Shown here piece by piece: positions 1 through 7,711 of a stretch of DNA of 64,000 nt (position 1 is its first letter; the number at the start of each line of letters is the position of its first letter). Below the pieces are notes generated by a model, which was given only the letters and a program-made list of their open reading frames with translations, searched no databases and was not told the DNA's origin. Source of the stretch: Reyranella sp. Lineage in GTDB: Bacteria; Pseudomonadota; Alphaproteobacteria; Reyranellales; Reyranellaceae. The translations under genes were made by a program, and so were the position numbers. The DNA lies in NCBI RefSeq assembly GCF_030651995.1, contig NZ_JAUSBN010000055.1:62001-126000 (forward strand), read 5' to 3'.

Positions 1-360
1 TACCAGGGCGGCACGCCCAGCGAAGCGCTGAACTCTCTGATCAACGACCATGTCGAGACGCTCGAGAAGCTGCATGGCCGGCTGACCTCCTGTCAGGTGA
101 TCGTGCAGGTTCCCGACCGCCATCACCGCACGAGCAACCTTTTCAGCGTCAACATCCACATTGCGCTGCCGGGCCACATCGACGTGAACATCGATCACAT
201 GTCGCACGACGATGAGCGGTTTGCCGATCCGACCTTCGCGGTGAACGATGCGTTCCGGCGCGCCAAGCGCCAGATCAAGGAACGGGCGCGCAAGCAGCGG
301 GGCGAGGTGAAGAACCTGCACGAGCGCGTCGAACGCACGCTCGACCGCGCGGAAGGCTAG
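1..360 (+). CDS. HPF/RaiA-family ribosome hibernation factor, 3' part
   Basis: The reading frame is open from the first base of the window, so the N-terminus lies outside; 119 residues plus a TAG stop are present. The visible part has the beta-alpha pattern of the HPF/RaiA (S30AE) fold, including the segment around residues 25-60 (VIVQVPDRHHRTSNLFSVNI) and a basic C-terminal helix rich in Arg and Lys. The family binds the 30S subunit decoding region and inactivates ribosomes in stationary phase. There is no room for the extra C-terminal dimerisation domain of long HPF, so this is a short form. Its stop shares the bases CTAG with the convergent gene at 357-965. The family call is fairly secure; HPF versus RaiA cannot be settled. 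Confidence 0.7.
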   Translation, partial: YQGGTPSEALNSLINDHVETLEKLHGRLTSCQVIVQVPDRHHRTSNLFSVNIHIALPGHIDVNIDHMSHDDERFADPTFAVNDAFRRAKRQIKERARKQRGEVKNLHERVERTLDRAEG

Positions 361-965
361 CGCCGGCGCGGCACGCTTTTTTCGTCAAGTCTTTCCCGCA
401 GGAGAAAGACTCGATCGCCGCCCCAGAATATCTCGCCGTCGAGGACGAAGCTCGGCACGCCGAAAATGCCCGAGGCCTCGGCCTCGGCGCGGAGCGCGTC
501 ATGCCGGGCTCCCCCTTCGCCGTCGAGAAAGGCGGCGAAGCCAGGCGGCGCGCCAGTCTGTTCGAGCGCCGCACCGACGGCCTTGATATCTTCCGGATCG
601 AGATCGCGCCGCCAGAAACGGTCGAAGGCGAGGTCGTTGTAGGCGCGGAACACGCCGTGCTCCTGCGCATACAGCATGCCGGCATTCATCGGCCGCGCAT
701 AATAGATCTTCTTCGGTCCCATCAGGGTCAGGCCCTGCTTGTTGGCAAAGCGACGGGCATCCATGTAGGAATATCGCACCCGGCGCCAGCGATGCGGACT
801 GCGCTGCTCGACGGAGCCCTGGAACGAGGCGATGTCGAGCGTATAGGGCCGCCACTCGAGGTCGATCTCGTAGTCGGCCTCCAGTTCATAGGCCCACGCC
901 TTCGCCACGAAGGCGTAGGGGCTGACATAGTCGCTCCAGAGGACGACCTTGGCGCGATCCGTCAC
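357..965 (-). CDS. DsbA-family / 2-hydroxychromene-2-carboxylate isomerase-like protein
   Basis: 202 residues with the thioredoxin-like DsbA/HCCA isomerase fold: N-terminal strand with DYVSPYA (residues 12-18), where the Ser-Pro matches the catalytic Ser of HCCA isomerases and replaces the CxxC of true DsbA, and a C-terminal FGVPSFVLDGEIFWGGDR signature. Family members are glutathione-dependent isomerases in aromatic catabolism, but many are uncharacterised. It starts with GTG, overlapping the stop of the membrane-protein gene upstream by GTGA, so it is the last gene of a minus-strand operon with the M20 amidohydrolase and alpha/beta hydrolase. No signal peptide is visible, so a cytoplasmic enzyme is likely. 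The substrate is unknown. Confidence 0.75.
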   Translation of the reverse strand: MTDRAKVVLWSDYVSPYAFVAKAWAYELEADYEIDLEWRPYTLDIASFQGSVEQRSPHRWRRVRYSYMDARRFANKQGLTLMGPKKIYYARPMNAGMLYAQEHGVFRAYNDLAFDRFWRRDLDPEDIKAVGAALEQTGAPPGFAAFLDGEGGARHDALRAEAEASGIFGVPSFVLDGEIFWGGDRVFLLRERLDEKSVPRRR

Positions 966-1495
966 GGTGCGCGCCTCTCATATCGCCACAGCCACCAGAA
1001 GGCGCCGCCGACCGCGACGACCATCAACGTGCCGACCATCAGGAGCATGGCCGAATCCTGGATCCACGCCACCGCGGGCACCGACAAAGCGAGGAACAGG
1101 CCGACCAGGCAGATGCGCCAGACCCGCGCATGGACGCCCGCGACAAAGGTGCCGAGCGCCAGCAGGATCAGGAGCGCGAGGCTCGTCGCATTGTCGTTCA
1201 CCACGCCGCGCACCTCAGGCAGGAACATCAGCCACATCGCCGCCAGGAAGGCGAGCCAATGGAGCGCCTGCGTCACGATGAGTCTCAGGTGATCGGCCGT
1301 CTTGTCGACCTCCCGCCACCCCGACATGACGCAGGCCAGACCATAGATCGGCGCCAGCACCATCCAGTAGGCATAGGTCGTGGGACCGCGGAAGCCCGTC
1401 AGGATGACGCCGCCGACGGCCAGCGCCAGCATCACCACATAGGGCAGCTCCCGCACCAGCCAGTGGCGGCTGGCGCCGTCGCCGGCGGCGCTCAA
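962..1495 (-). CDS. six-helix membrane protein of unknown function
   Basis: About 177 residues with six hydrophobic stretches (beginning LPYVVMLALAVGGVILTGF) separated by short loops; no motif was recognised. An upstream ATG at 1537 would overlap the M20 gene by 46 bases. A TTG at 1495-1493, which overlaps the M20 stop as TTGA, gives a start coupled to the upstream gene and begins SAAGDGASRHW; I prefer it. The stop overlaps the GTG start of the next gene. Translational coupling on both sides suggests it works with the amidohydrolase or isomerase, possibly in uptake or sensing, but nothing in the sequence shows this. Confidence 0.6.
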   Translation of the reverse strand: MSAAGDGASRHWLVRELPYVVMLALAVGGVILTGFRGPTTYAYWMVLAPIYGLACVMSGWREVDKTADHLRLIVTQALHWLAFLAAMWLMFLPEVRGVVNDNATSLALLILLALGTFVAGVHARVWRICLVGLFLALSVPAVAWIQDSAMLLMVGTLMVVAVGGAFWWLWRYERRAP

Positions 1496-2667
1496 CGCGG
1501 ATCCTTCGCCAGCCGCTTCTCGACCACGCGCGCCCACAGGGTCGAGCCCAGCGTGAGCGCCTCGTCGTTGAAGTCGTAGCTGGGATTGTGGACTTCGCAG
1601 CCGCCCTCGCCGCCGCCGTTGCCGATGTTGATGAAGGCGCCCGGGACCTGCTCGAGCATGTAGGAGAAGTCCTCGGAGGCCATCACGAACGGGCCTTCGC
1701 GGTTCATGTTTTCCGGGCCCACGATCTCGGCCGCCACGTCGGCGATGAACTTCACCGCGTCCTTGTCATTCACCAGCGGCGGGAAGGCGATGCGGACGTC
1801 GGCCTTGGCGCTGCCCCCCAGGGTCGCGGCGATGCCGCTGGAGATCGTCTCGATGCGCTCCTTGATCAGCGCCATCGTCTCCTTCCGGAAGGCGCGGATC
1901 GTGCCACGCAGCACTGCCTCCTGCGGGATCACGTTGTAGGCGTCGCCCGAGTGCATCTGCGTGACCGAGATCACCGCCGAATCGAGCGGCGCCACGTTGC
2001 GCGACACGACGCTCTGCAGCGCCGAGATGATCTGCGTCGCGATGATGACCGGATCGATGCCGGTTTCGGGCCGCGCGCCATGCGCTCCCTTGCCGGTGAT
2101 GTGGATGTCGAACAGGCCGCCGCCCGCCATCTGCGGGCCCGAGCGGATGGCGAACTTGCCGACGTCGAGCTTCGGCCTGTTGTGCATGCCGAAGATGATC
2201 TCGCACGGGAATTTCTGGAACAGCCCGTCCTTGACCATCGCCTCGGCGCCGCCGCGGCCCTCCTCGGCCGGCTGGAAGATGAGGTGCACGGTACCGTCGA
2301 AGTTGCGCGTGGCCGCGAGGTACTTGGCGGCGCCCAGCAGCATCGCGGTGTGTCCGTCATGGCCGCAGGCGTGCATGCGGCCCTTGTGCTGGCTGCGATG
2401 GTCGAACGTGTTGAGTTCGTCCATGGGCAGTGCGTCCATGTCGGCGCGCAGGCCGATGGCACGCGGATTGTTGCCGACGCGGATGGTGCCGACGACGCCG
2501 GTCCTGCCGATGCCGGTCGTGACCTCGCAGCCCCACTCCTTCAGCTTCTGGGCCACGATGGTGCTGGTCCGCTCCTCCTCGAAGCCAAGCTCGGGGTGCG
2601 CATGGATATCGCGCCGGATGGCGGTCAGCTCGGCGGTGGCGGCGGCGATCAGCGGTTCGATTTTCAT
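1492..2667 (-). CDS. M20-family amidohydrolase (hippurate hydrolase / aminoacylase type)
   Basis: 391 residues. Metal-binding motifs of the M20D amidohydrolases are present: HACGHDGH at residues 99-106, PAEEG around 134, GMHNRP, and ASEDFSYM near the C-terminus; a dimerisation domain lies between. The family hydrolyses N-acyl amino acids, hippurate or related amides with a two-metal centre. The start at 2667 (MKIEPL) is chosen because the longer reading frame upstream lies wholly inside the neighbouring hydrolase gene in another frame. It follows the alpha/beta hydrolase by 5 bases and overlaps the membrane-protein gene downstream. Cytoplasmic; physiological substrate unknown. Confidence 0.9.
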   Translation of the reverse strand: MKIEPLIAAATAELTAIRRDIHAHPELGFEEERTSTIVAQKLKEWGCEVTTGIGRTGVVGTIRVGNNPRAIGLRADMDALPMDELNTFDHRSQHKGRMHACGHDGHTAMLLGAAKYLAATRNFDGTVHLIFQPAEEGRGGAEAMVKDGLFQKFPCEIIFGMHNRPKLDVGKFAIRSGPQMAGGGLFDIHITGKGAHGARPETGIDPVIIATQIISALQSVVSRNVAPLDSAVISVTQMHSGDAYNVIPQEAVLRGTIRAFRKETMALIKERIETISSGIAATLGGSAKADVRIAFPPLVNDKDAVKFIADVAAEIVGPENMNREGPFVMASEDFSYMLEQVPGAFINIGNGGGEGGCEVHNPSYDFNDEALTLGSTLWARVVEKRLAKDPR

Positions 2668-2672
2668 GGCGG

Positions 2673-3467
2673 TCAGGACTCCAGCAGGAAGGCGGTCATT
2701 ACACGACGAAACTCCGCACCGTGCACGTTCGGATATGCATGGCCGCCGTCCGGCAGCACATAAGCGCGAGCACCCGGGATCAGGCGCACCAGCTCCTCGG
2801 TAAAATAGAGCGGCGTCACCGTATCGTCGCGGGCGCAGACGGCCAGGGTGCGCGCCGCCACCTTCTGCAGCTGCTCCCGCCGGTCGTGGGCCATGATGGC
2901 GGCGATGCGCGACAGGACGATCTCGGGAACGGGAATGGTCTCCAGCGCCTTCGCCTCGGCGACTACGAGGGCGGCATCGTGATCGCGCACCCAGGCGGGC
3001 GAGTTGAGCGCCAGCGCGCTCGACTTCAGGTACGCCGCCGGCCCCAGTTCGCGCAGCATCAGCGAGCGCACCTCGAACAGCCGGCGGAAGAAGGCGTCTG
3101 TCTTCGCCCAGGTGGCGCTCAGCACCAGCCGGTCGATCCGTCCGGGATGGTCGATCGCCAGGATCTGCCCCATCGCCCCGCCGGTCGAGTGACCGCACCA
3201 ATGGACCTTGTCATATCCCAGCCCCTCGATGAGCTGCAGCGCATCGTCGGCCATCTGCTCTACGCTGTAGTCGATCCTCGACAGGCTGCTGCGCGCGGTG
3301 CCGCGATGATCGTGCACGACGACGGTGAAATACTTCGCCAGCTCGGACACGTTGTCGCCCCACCAGCGGCCATCGCCGCCGAGGCCAGCGACCAGAAACA
3401 GCGCAGGGCCGCTGCCCTGGATCTCGTAGTAGAGTTCGGCGCCGTCGCGCAGCTTGAACAGGGCCAT
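2673..3467 (-). CDS. alpha/beta-fold hydrolase
   Basis: 264 residues typical of the alpha/beta hydrolase fold: oxyanion-hole region LVAGLGGDGRWW (residues 25-36), nucleophile elbow GHSTGG with Ser94, an acidic residue in ARDDTVTP, and the catalytic His in DGGHAYPNV near the C-terminus. It resembles RutD-like and 3-oxoadipate enol-lactonase-like members but lacks any decisive signature. AGGAGA lies upstream of the ATG. It is the first gene of the four-gene minus-strand operon ending at 357 and is divergent from the lipoprotein gene at 3518, leaving about 50 bases for both promoters. Confidence 0.85.
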   Translation of the reverse strand: MALFKLRDGAELYYEIQGSGPALFLVAGLGGDGRWWGDNVSELAKYFTVVVHDHRGTARSSLSRIDYSVEQMADDALQLIEGLGYDKVHWCGHSTGGAMGQILAIDHPGRIDRLVLSATWAKTDAFFRRLFEVRSLMLRELGPAAYLKSSALALNSPAWVRDHDAALVVAEAKALETIPVPEIVLSRIAAIMAHDRREQLQKVAARTLAVCARDDTVTPLYFTEELVRLIPGARAYVLPDGGHAYPNVHGAEFRRVMTAFLLES

Positions 3468-3517
3468 TCCGTCTCCTTGGCGATTTGCTATGGTCCGCCC
3501 CGGGAGGAAAGCGCACC

Positions 3518-3865
3518 ATGAAGCGTCTGTCGATTGTCGCGTTGGCCCTGTTGAGCGGATGCGGGCCTCAGGGACAAGCCGTCACGACCACGATCCCGCG
3601 ACCGGCGCCCGAGGAGGCGACGCCGACCGGGATTGCCTATCTCTGCGACGGCAGCAAGGAAGTGTCTGTGGTGTACGCCAAGAACCGCGCCTCGGTGACG
3701 CTGGGCGACCGGACGTGGCGGCTCGAGTACCAAGGCAGCGCGCCGGGCTTCCGCTACGCCAGCACGACGACCGAATGGACGGGCCGCGACGATCTCGCCA
3801 CGCTGCGCGAAACCGCTGGCAATCCACTCGCCTTCAACTGCCGGCCAATGCGCCGCACGACCTGA
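3518..3865 (+). CDS. MliC-type lysozyme-inhibitor-like lipoprotein
   Basis: 115 residues. A lipoprotein signal peptide (MKRLSIVALALLSGCG) has the lipobox LSGC, with Cys at about residue 16. After a Pro-rich linker comes a domain with the MliC pattern: YLCDG, then VVYAKNRASVTLG, RLEYQGSAPGFRYAS, TEWTGRDDLATL and a final NC. MliC/PliC proteins bind C-type lysozyme at the outer membrane or in the periplasm. The ATG at 3518 is preferred over 3485 because GGGAGGA sits about 9 bases upstream and the signal peptide begins there. The gene stands alone, divergent from the hydrolase operon and convergent with argC. Confidence 0.75.
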   Translation: MKRLSIVALALLSGCGPQGQAVTTTIPRPAPEEATPTGIAYLCDGSKEVSVVYAKNRASVTLGDRTWRLEYQGSAPGFRYASTTTEWTGRDDLATLRETAGNPLAFNCRPMRRTT

Positions 3866-3901
3866 GTCGGCGGATTGCATGACTGCGGCGGCCAGCTTTC
3901 G

Positions 3902-4879
3902 TCATGGCCAGACAGGCATGCCGTCCAGCCCCGCGGTTTGCGGCAGGTCGCACATCAGGTTCGCATTCTGCACCGCCTGCCCGGCAGCGCCCTTGCCGAG
4001 ATTGTCGACGACCCCCAACGCGATCACCAGATTGCGCTCCGGATCGGCTGCATAGCTGACGAAAGCGAGGTTCGAGCCGGTCGCCCACTTGGTCTGCGGC
4101 GGCGTGTCGGTCACGCGGATGAACGGTCGCCCGGCGTAGAAGCGCCGGGCCGCAGCCAGACACTGTTCCGTGGTGGCGCGGCCGCGGCAGTAGATGGTGG
4201 CAAGGACGCCGCGTGTCATCGGCACGAGGTGGGGCGTGAACACCAGCCCGGCGGCGCTGCCGCCGCTCAGCCGCTCGATAGTCTTCGCCGTCTCGGGCAT
4301 GTGGGTGTGTTTGAGCAGGCCGTAGGGCACCAGATTCTCGTTGCTCTCGGCGTAGCCGAACCGGCTGTCGGCGCCACCCCGGCCGGCCCCGGAAATGCCG
4401 GTCTTGGCGTCGATCATGATGTTGCCGGGTTCGATCAGCCTGTCGGCGAGCAACGGCGCCAGCGCAGTAAGGGTCGCCGCGGGAAAGCAACCGGGATTGG
4501 CAACGCGGGTCTGGCCCACCAGCTCCGCCGGCCAGACATCGGCCAGGCCATACACCCATCCTTCGACGTAGCGGTGATCGCCGCCGATATCGACGATCTT
4601 CACGTCCTTCGGAACGCGCGCCAGCGCGTCCGCCGAGGCGCCCGTGGGCAGCGACGCGAACAGCACGTCGATCTTCGGCAGGGTCGCAAGATCCCACTTC
4701 TCGATCGTAAGCCCGGCCAACCTGGCCGGCACTCCGGGGAAGCGGTCCACCAGTCGGCTGCCGGCGCTGCCCTCGCCCGCGGCGTAGACCAGTTCGAAGA
4801 AGGGGTGGTTCGCGACCAGACGCAACGCCTCGCCGCCGCCAAAGCCGCTGATGCCAACAATACCGACGCGAATGTTCAT
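3902..4879 (-). CDS. argC: N-acetyl-gamma-glutamyl-phosphate reductase
   Basis: 325 residues. It has the N-terminal Rossmann motif GIVGISGFGGGE (residues 6-17) and the active-site NPGCFPAA with Cys131, followed by the GAGRGG and HTHMPE segments of the type 2 (short) ArgC group. It reduces N-acetylglutamyl phosphate to the semialdehyde with NADPH in arginine synthesis. The start at 4879 (MNIRVGIVGI) follows a GAGAAGGA ribosome site; the 9-residue upstream extension is not conserved in character. A hairpin with a T-tract ends only 25 bases before the start and a short leader ORF lies further upstream, suggesting attenuation. No other arg gene is nearby. Confidence 0.95.
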   Translation of the reverse strand: MNIRVGIVGISGFGGGEALRLVANHPFFELVYAAGEGSAGSRLVDRFPGVPARLAGLTIEKWDLATLPKIDVLFASLPTGASADALARVPKDVKIVDIGGDHRYVEGWVYGLADVWPAELVGQTRVANPGCFPAATLTALAPLLADRLIEPGNIMIDAKTGISGAGRGGADSRFGYAESNENLVPYGLLKHTHMPETAKTIERLSGGSAAGLVFTPHLVPMTRGVLATIYCRGRATTEQCLAAARRFYAGRPFIRVTDTPPQTKWATGSNLAFVSYAADPERNLVIALGVVDNLGKGAAGQAVQNANLMCDLPQTAGLDGMPVWP

Positions 4880-4904
4880 GATCGTGTCCTTCTCGAGTTC
4901 AGGC

Positions 4905-4940
4905 AAAACAAAACCCCCGGAGCCGAGGGCTGCGGGGGTT
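4905..4940 (-). terminator. intrinsic terminator / attenuator just upstream of argC
   Basis: On the minus strand an 8-bp stem (AACCCCCG with CGGGGGTT) encloses a C-C mismatch and a further 4-bp stem with a 3-base loop, directly followed by TTGTTTT at 4911-4905. This is a strong intrinsic terminator by sequence. It lies between the cydX gene and argC but ends 25 bases before the argC ATG, too close to leave room for an argC promoter after it. Transcription reaching argC must therefore read through it, which is the layout of an attenuator. Confidence 0.75.
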
Positions 4941-4991
4941 CAGGAACGCGGGCCGGTCGCTTCCGGCGGGTGGGACCTCAAGGTGAGGAAG

Positions 4992-5069
4992 TCACCACGC
5001 GGACGGACGTGGACAGACGCGCAGCACAAAGAGCCGCCGCTTGGATGCAGGGGCGTCGGCGTCGGTCAT
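4992..5069 (-). CDS. candidate 25-residue leader peptide of argC
   Basis: An ATG-started frame of 25 codons ending in TGA lies between a possible promoter and the terminator hairpin. The C-terminal half contains KRRLFVLRVCPRPSAW, with four Arg codons including a tandem pair. After its stop, two mutually exclusive short stems can form: GGTGA (4996-4992) with TCACC (4986-4982), or CCTCA (4988-4984) with TGAGG (4980-4976). That is what a translation-sensing leader would need. An AGGAA lies about 11 bases upstream of the ATG, rather far for a ribosome site. It is supported by position and codon content only. Confidence 0.4.
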   Translation of the reverse strand: MTDADAPASKRRLFVLRVCPRPSAW

Positions 5070-5099
5070 GAAGGGTTTCGTTCCTGAGCATGTCATTCG

Positions 5100-5128
5100 A
5101 CACTGTCGCCGCCTACAGTGAGCGTCAA
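5100..5128 (-). promoter_or_regulatory. possible promoter for the argC leader transcript
   Basis: A TTGACG hexamer at 5128-5123 lies just downstream of the cydX stop; 17 bases further is CAGTGT, a poor -10 match. The -35 is nearly perfect and the position, about 30 bases upstream of the leader ORF, fits a dedicated leader promoter. The weak -10 keeps confidence low. Confidence 0.3.
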
Positions 5129-5148
5129 GCGGAATGTCCGCCGAGCGG

Positions 5149-5250
5149 CTATTTCAGCCAGAGCTTGATGGCGTAGCCAACCAGCGCCGTGACGCCGACG
5201 CCGGCGGCCCACAGGCCGACGAACCATAGCCATTGGCGCGGGCCCGGCAT
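5149..5250 (-). CDS. CydX-like small subunit of cytochrome bd oxidase (DUF2474 type)
   Basis: A 33-residue ORF starting ATG, 13 bases after the cydB stop: MPGPRQWLWFVGLWAAG, then a single transmembrane helix and a charged end KLWLK. A short protein with a Trp-rich N-terminus, one membrane helix and this location matches the CydX/DUF2474 subunits that stabilise the haem site of bd oxidases in the inner membrane. The ribosome site is weak, suggesting translational coupling to cydB. It is shorter than most gene-calling thresholds. Confidence 0.8.
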   Translation of the reverse strand: MPGPRQWLWFVGLWAAGVGVTALVGYAIKLWLK

Positions 5251-5263
5251 CACCAATCGCCCA

Positions 5264-6265
5264 TCAGTGATAGCCCTCATGGCCGGTCTTGCCGCGGAAC
5301 ACCCAGTAGGAATAGCCGGTGTAGGCGAGGATGATGGGGACCATCACCAGCACGCCCGGCAGCATGAACTTCAGGCTGTCGTCCGGCGCGGCGGCATCCC
5401 AGATCGAGACGGACGGCGGTACCACGAACGGATAGAGGCTGATGCCGAGGCCCGCGAGTCCAAGGCCGAACAGCGCGAGCGCCATAAGGAAGGGCGTGTA
5501 ATGGTGCCCGCGGCGCAGGCTCCAGAACAGCACGAACGTGACGATCGCCACCAGCACCGGCACCTGGGCCGTGAACAGAACCTGCGGCCAGGCGAACCAG
5601 CGCAGCCAGTAGGCTTCCCGCAGGAAGGGCGTCGCGGCACTCACCGCCGCCATCGCCACGATCGTCGCGATGCCCAGCCGGAAGGCCAGGCGGTAGCAAC
5701 GCTCCTGCAGCGAGCCCTCGCTCTTCATGACGAGCCAGGTCGAGCCCAGCAGCGCATAGCCGCAGACCAGGCTGACGCCCACCAGCAGGCTGAACGGCGT
5801 CAGCCAGTCGAACCAGCCGCCAGCATAGGTGCGGTTCTGGACAGCGATCCCCTGCAGCAGCGCGCCCAGGGTGATGCCCTGCGCCAGCGCCGCCACGATC
5901 GAGCCGCCCGTGAACGCCACGTCCCAGAGCGGGCGATGACGCGGGTCGCGCCAGCGGAACTCGAAGGCCACGCCGCGGAAGACCAGCGCCAGCAGCATGG
6001 CGATGATGGGCGCATAGAGCGCCGAGAGGATCATGCCATAGGCAAGCGGGAAGGCGGCCAACAGGCCGCCGCCGCCCATCACCAGCCACGTCTCGTTGCC
6101 GTCCCACACCGGTGCCACCGAGTTGATCGCGCTGTCGCGCTCGCGGCCGACCGGGAGGAACGGAAACAGGATGCCGACGCCGAGGTCGAACCCGTCCAAG
6201 ACAACATAGGCCAGGATGGCGAAGGCGATGATGAAGGCGAAGAACATCGGAAGGTCGAACGGCAT
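5264..6265 (-). CDS. cioB: cytochrome bd-type ubiquinol oxidase subunit II (cyanide-insensitive type)
   Basis: 333 residues, hydrophobic throughout, with the CydB signatures YVVLDGFDLGVGILFP (residues 20-35), PVWDGNETWLV (52-62) and the C-terminal SIWDAAAPDDSLKFML and YTGYSYWVFRGK blocks. Subunit II pairs with CydA and carries no haem of its own in many family members. Its start lies 2 bases from the cydA stop. It acts in the inner membrane as part of a terminal oxidase that reduces oxygen with ubiquinol. Confidence 0.95.
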   Translation of the reverse strand: MPFDLPMFFAFIIAFAILAYVVLDGFDLGVGILFPFLPVGRERDSAINSVAPVWDGNETWLVMGGGGLLAAFPLAYGMILSALYAPIIAMLLALVFRGVAFEFRWRDPRHRPLWDVAFTGGSIVAALAQGITLGALLQGIAVQNRTYAGGWFDWLTPFSLLVGVSLVCGYALLGSTWLVMKSEGSLQERCYRLAFRLGIATIVAMAAVSAATPFLREAYWLRWFAWPQVLFTAQVPVLVAIVTFVLFWSLRRGHHYTPFLMALALFGLGLAGLGISLYPFVVPPSVSIWDAAAPDDSLKFMLPGVLVMVPIILAYTGYSYWVFRGKTGHEGYH

Positions 6266-6267
6266 GA

Positions 6268-7701
6268 TCAGGCCTCCTTGCCGGTCGCGAGCGACTCGGC
6301 CACCGCCGGGGCGGGCGTGATGCCCGCGGCCCGCACCGGCTGGTCGCGCCGCGGCCCCTCCTCGCCGCGATGCGGCGGGTGGGACATGAGCTTCAGGATG
6401 TAATAGGTGCCGGCGCCGAAGGCGAAGAAGTAGACGATCACGAACGCCAGCAGCGACGCCCCGACCGCCGGCGCGTCGAGCGCCGACGCCGAATCGACCG
6501 TTCGCAGCAGGCCATACACCGTATAGGGCTGGCGCCCGACCTCGGTCGTCACCCATCCCGCGATGACGGCGACGAATCCTGCCGGCCCCATCGCCAGCGC
6601 GAAGCGATGCAGCAGCGGCCAGTCGTAGAGGCGCCGGCGCACGCGCGCGAGCAGGCTGACCGCCGCCAGCAACAGCATCAACATGCCCATGCCGACCATG
6701 ATCCGGAAAGCCCAGAACACGACCGGCACCGGCGGCCAGTCCTTGCGGTCGACCGTGTCGAGCCCCTTGAGCGGTGCGTCCCACGAATGCTTCAGGATCA
6801 GCGACGAGGCTTTCGGAATCTCGACGGCGAAGAGGTTCTTGCCCGTGGCCTCGTCGGGCCAACCGAACAGCACCAGCGGCGCACCGTCGGGATAGCTCTT
6901 GAAGTGGCCTTCCATGGCCATGACCTTGACGGGCTGATGTTCCAGCGTGTTCAGTCCATGCTGGTCGCCGGCGAAGATCTGCAGTGGTGCGACGACGGTG
7001 ATCATGGCCATCGCCATCGAGAACATGACGCGCGCACCCTCGTTCGCGTTCTTTTCGGCAGGTATGGCGCGCAGCAGGTGCCACGCCCCGACCGCGCCGA
7101 CGACCAGCGCCGTCGTCAGATAGGCGCCGAAGACCGTGTGCACGAGCCGATAGGGGAACGAGGGATTGAAGATGATCGCCCACCAGTCGGCCGGCACGAA
7201 CTGGCCACCGGCGTTGATCGCGTAGCCGGCCGGCGTCTGCATCCAGCTGTTGGCCGACAGGATCCAGAAGGCCGAGAAGAAGGTGCCGACCGCAACGGCG
7301 AGCGTTGCCGCGAAATGCAGTCCCTTGCCCACGCGGTTCATGCCGAACAGCATGACGCCGAGGAAACCCGCCTCGAGGAAGAAGGCCGTCAGCACCTCGT
7401 AGGCCATCAGCGGGCCGATCACCGGCCCCGCCTTGTCGGAGAAGACCGACCAGTTGGTGCCGAACTGGTAGGACATCACGATGCCCGAGACGACGCCCAT
7501 GCCGAAGGCGAGCGCGAAGATCTTCAGCCAGTACTTGAAGAGGTCGAGATAGACCTGTCTTCCGGTCCACAGCCACAGCCCTTCGAGCACGGCGAGGTAG
7601 CTCGCCAGGCCGATCGAGAAGGACGGGAAGATGAAGTGGAACGAGACGGTGAAGGCGAATTGCAGTCTCGCGAGGAAGATGGCGTCCAATCCCTCGAACA
7701 T
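6268..7701 (-). CDS. cioA: cytochrome bd-type ubiquinol oxidase subunit I (cyanide-insensitive type)
   Basis: 477 residues with multiple membrane helices. Visible features: haem-ligand region FHFIFPSFSIGL with His22, the KIFALAFGMGVVSG helix, the quinol loop, and GWVTTEVGRQPYTVYGLLRT. The quinol-binding loop is short, as in the CioA branch rather than E. coli CydA (about 520 residues). The GRQPW of the E. coli enzyme reads GRQPY here, which I recall as common in CIO-type proteins. GGGAGA precedes the ATG. The MocR regulator ends only 10 bases upstream on the same strand, so the two are probably cotranscribed. Confidence 0.95.
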   Translation of the reverse strand: MFEGLDAIFLARLQFAFTVSFHFIFPSFSIGLASYLAVLEGLWLWTGRQVYLDLFKYWLKIFALAFGMGVVSGIVMSYQFGTNWSVFSDKAGPVIGPLMAYEVLTAFFLEAGFLGVMLFGMNRVGKGLHFAATLAVAVGTFFSAFWILSANSWMQTPAGYAINAGGQFVPADWWAIIFNPSFPYRLVHTVFGAYLTTALVVGAVGAWHLLRAIPAEKNANEGARVMFSMAMAMITVVAPLQIFAGDQHGLNTLEHQPVKVMAMEGHFKSYPDGAPLVLFGWPDEATGKNLFAVEIPKASSLILKHSWDAPLKGLDTVDRKDWPPVPVVFWAFRIMVGMGMLMLLLAAVSLLARVRRRLYDWPLLHRFALAMGPAGFVAVIAGWVTTEVGRQPYTVYGLLRTVDSASALDAPAVGASLLAFVIVYFFAFGAGTYYILKLMSHPPHRGEEGPRRDQPVRAAGITPAPAVAESLATGKEA

Positions 7702-7711
7702 GACGTTCTCC

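Noticed and set aside
1492-3201. Extended M20 amidohydrolase of 569 residues
   Set aside because: The added 178 residues are Arg/Gly-rich and read out of frame through the alpha/beta hydrolase gene; the start at 2667 matches the family.
4905-4940. Reading the hairpin only as the terminator of the cioAB operon
   Set aside because: Its position 25 bases before argC leaves no space for an argC promoter after it, so a purely upstream role is unlikely, though it may do both.
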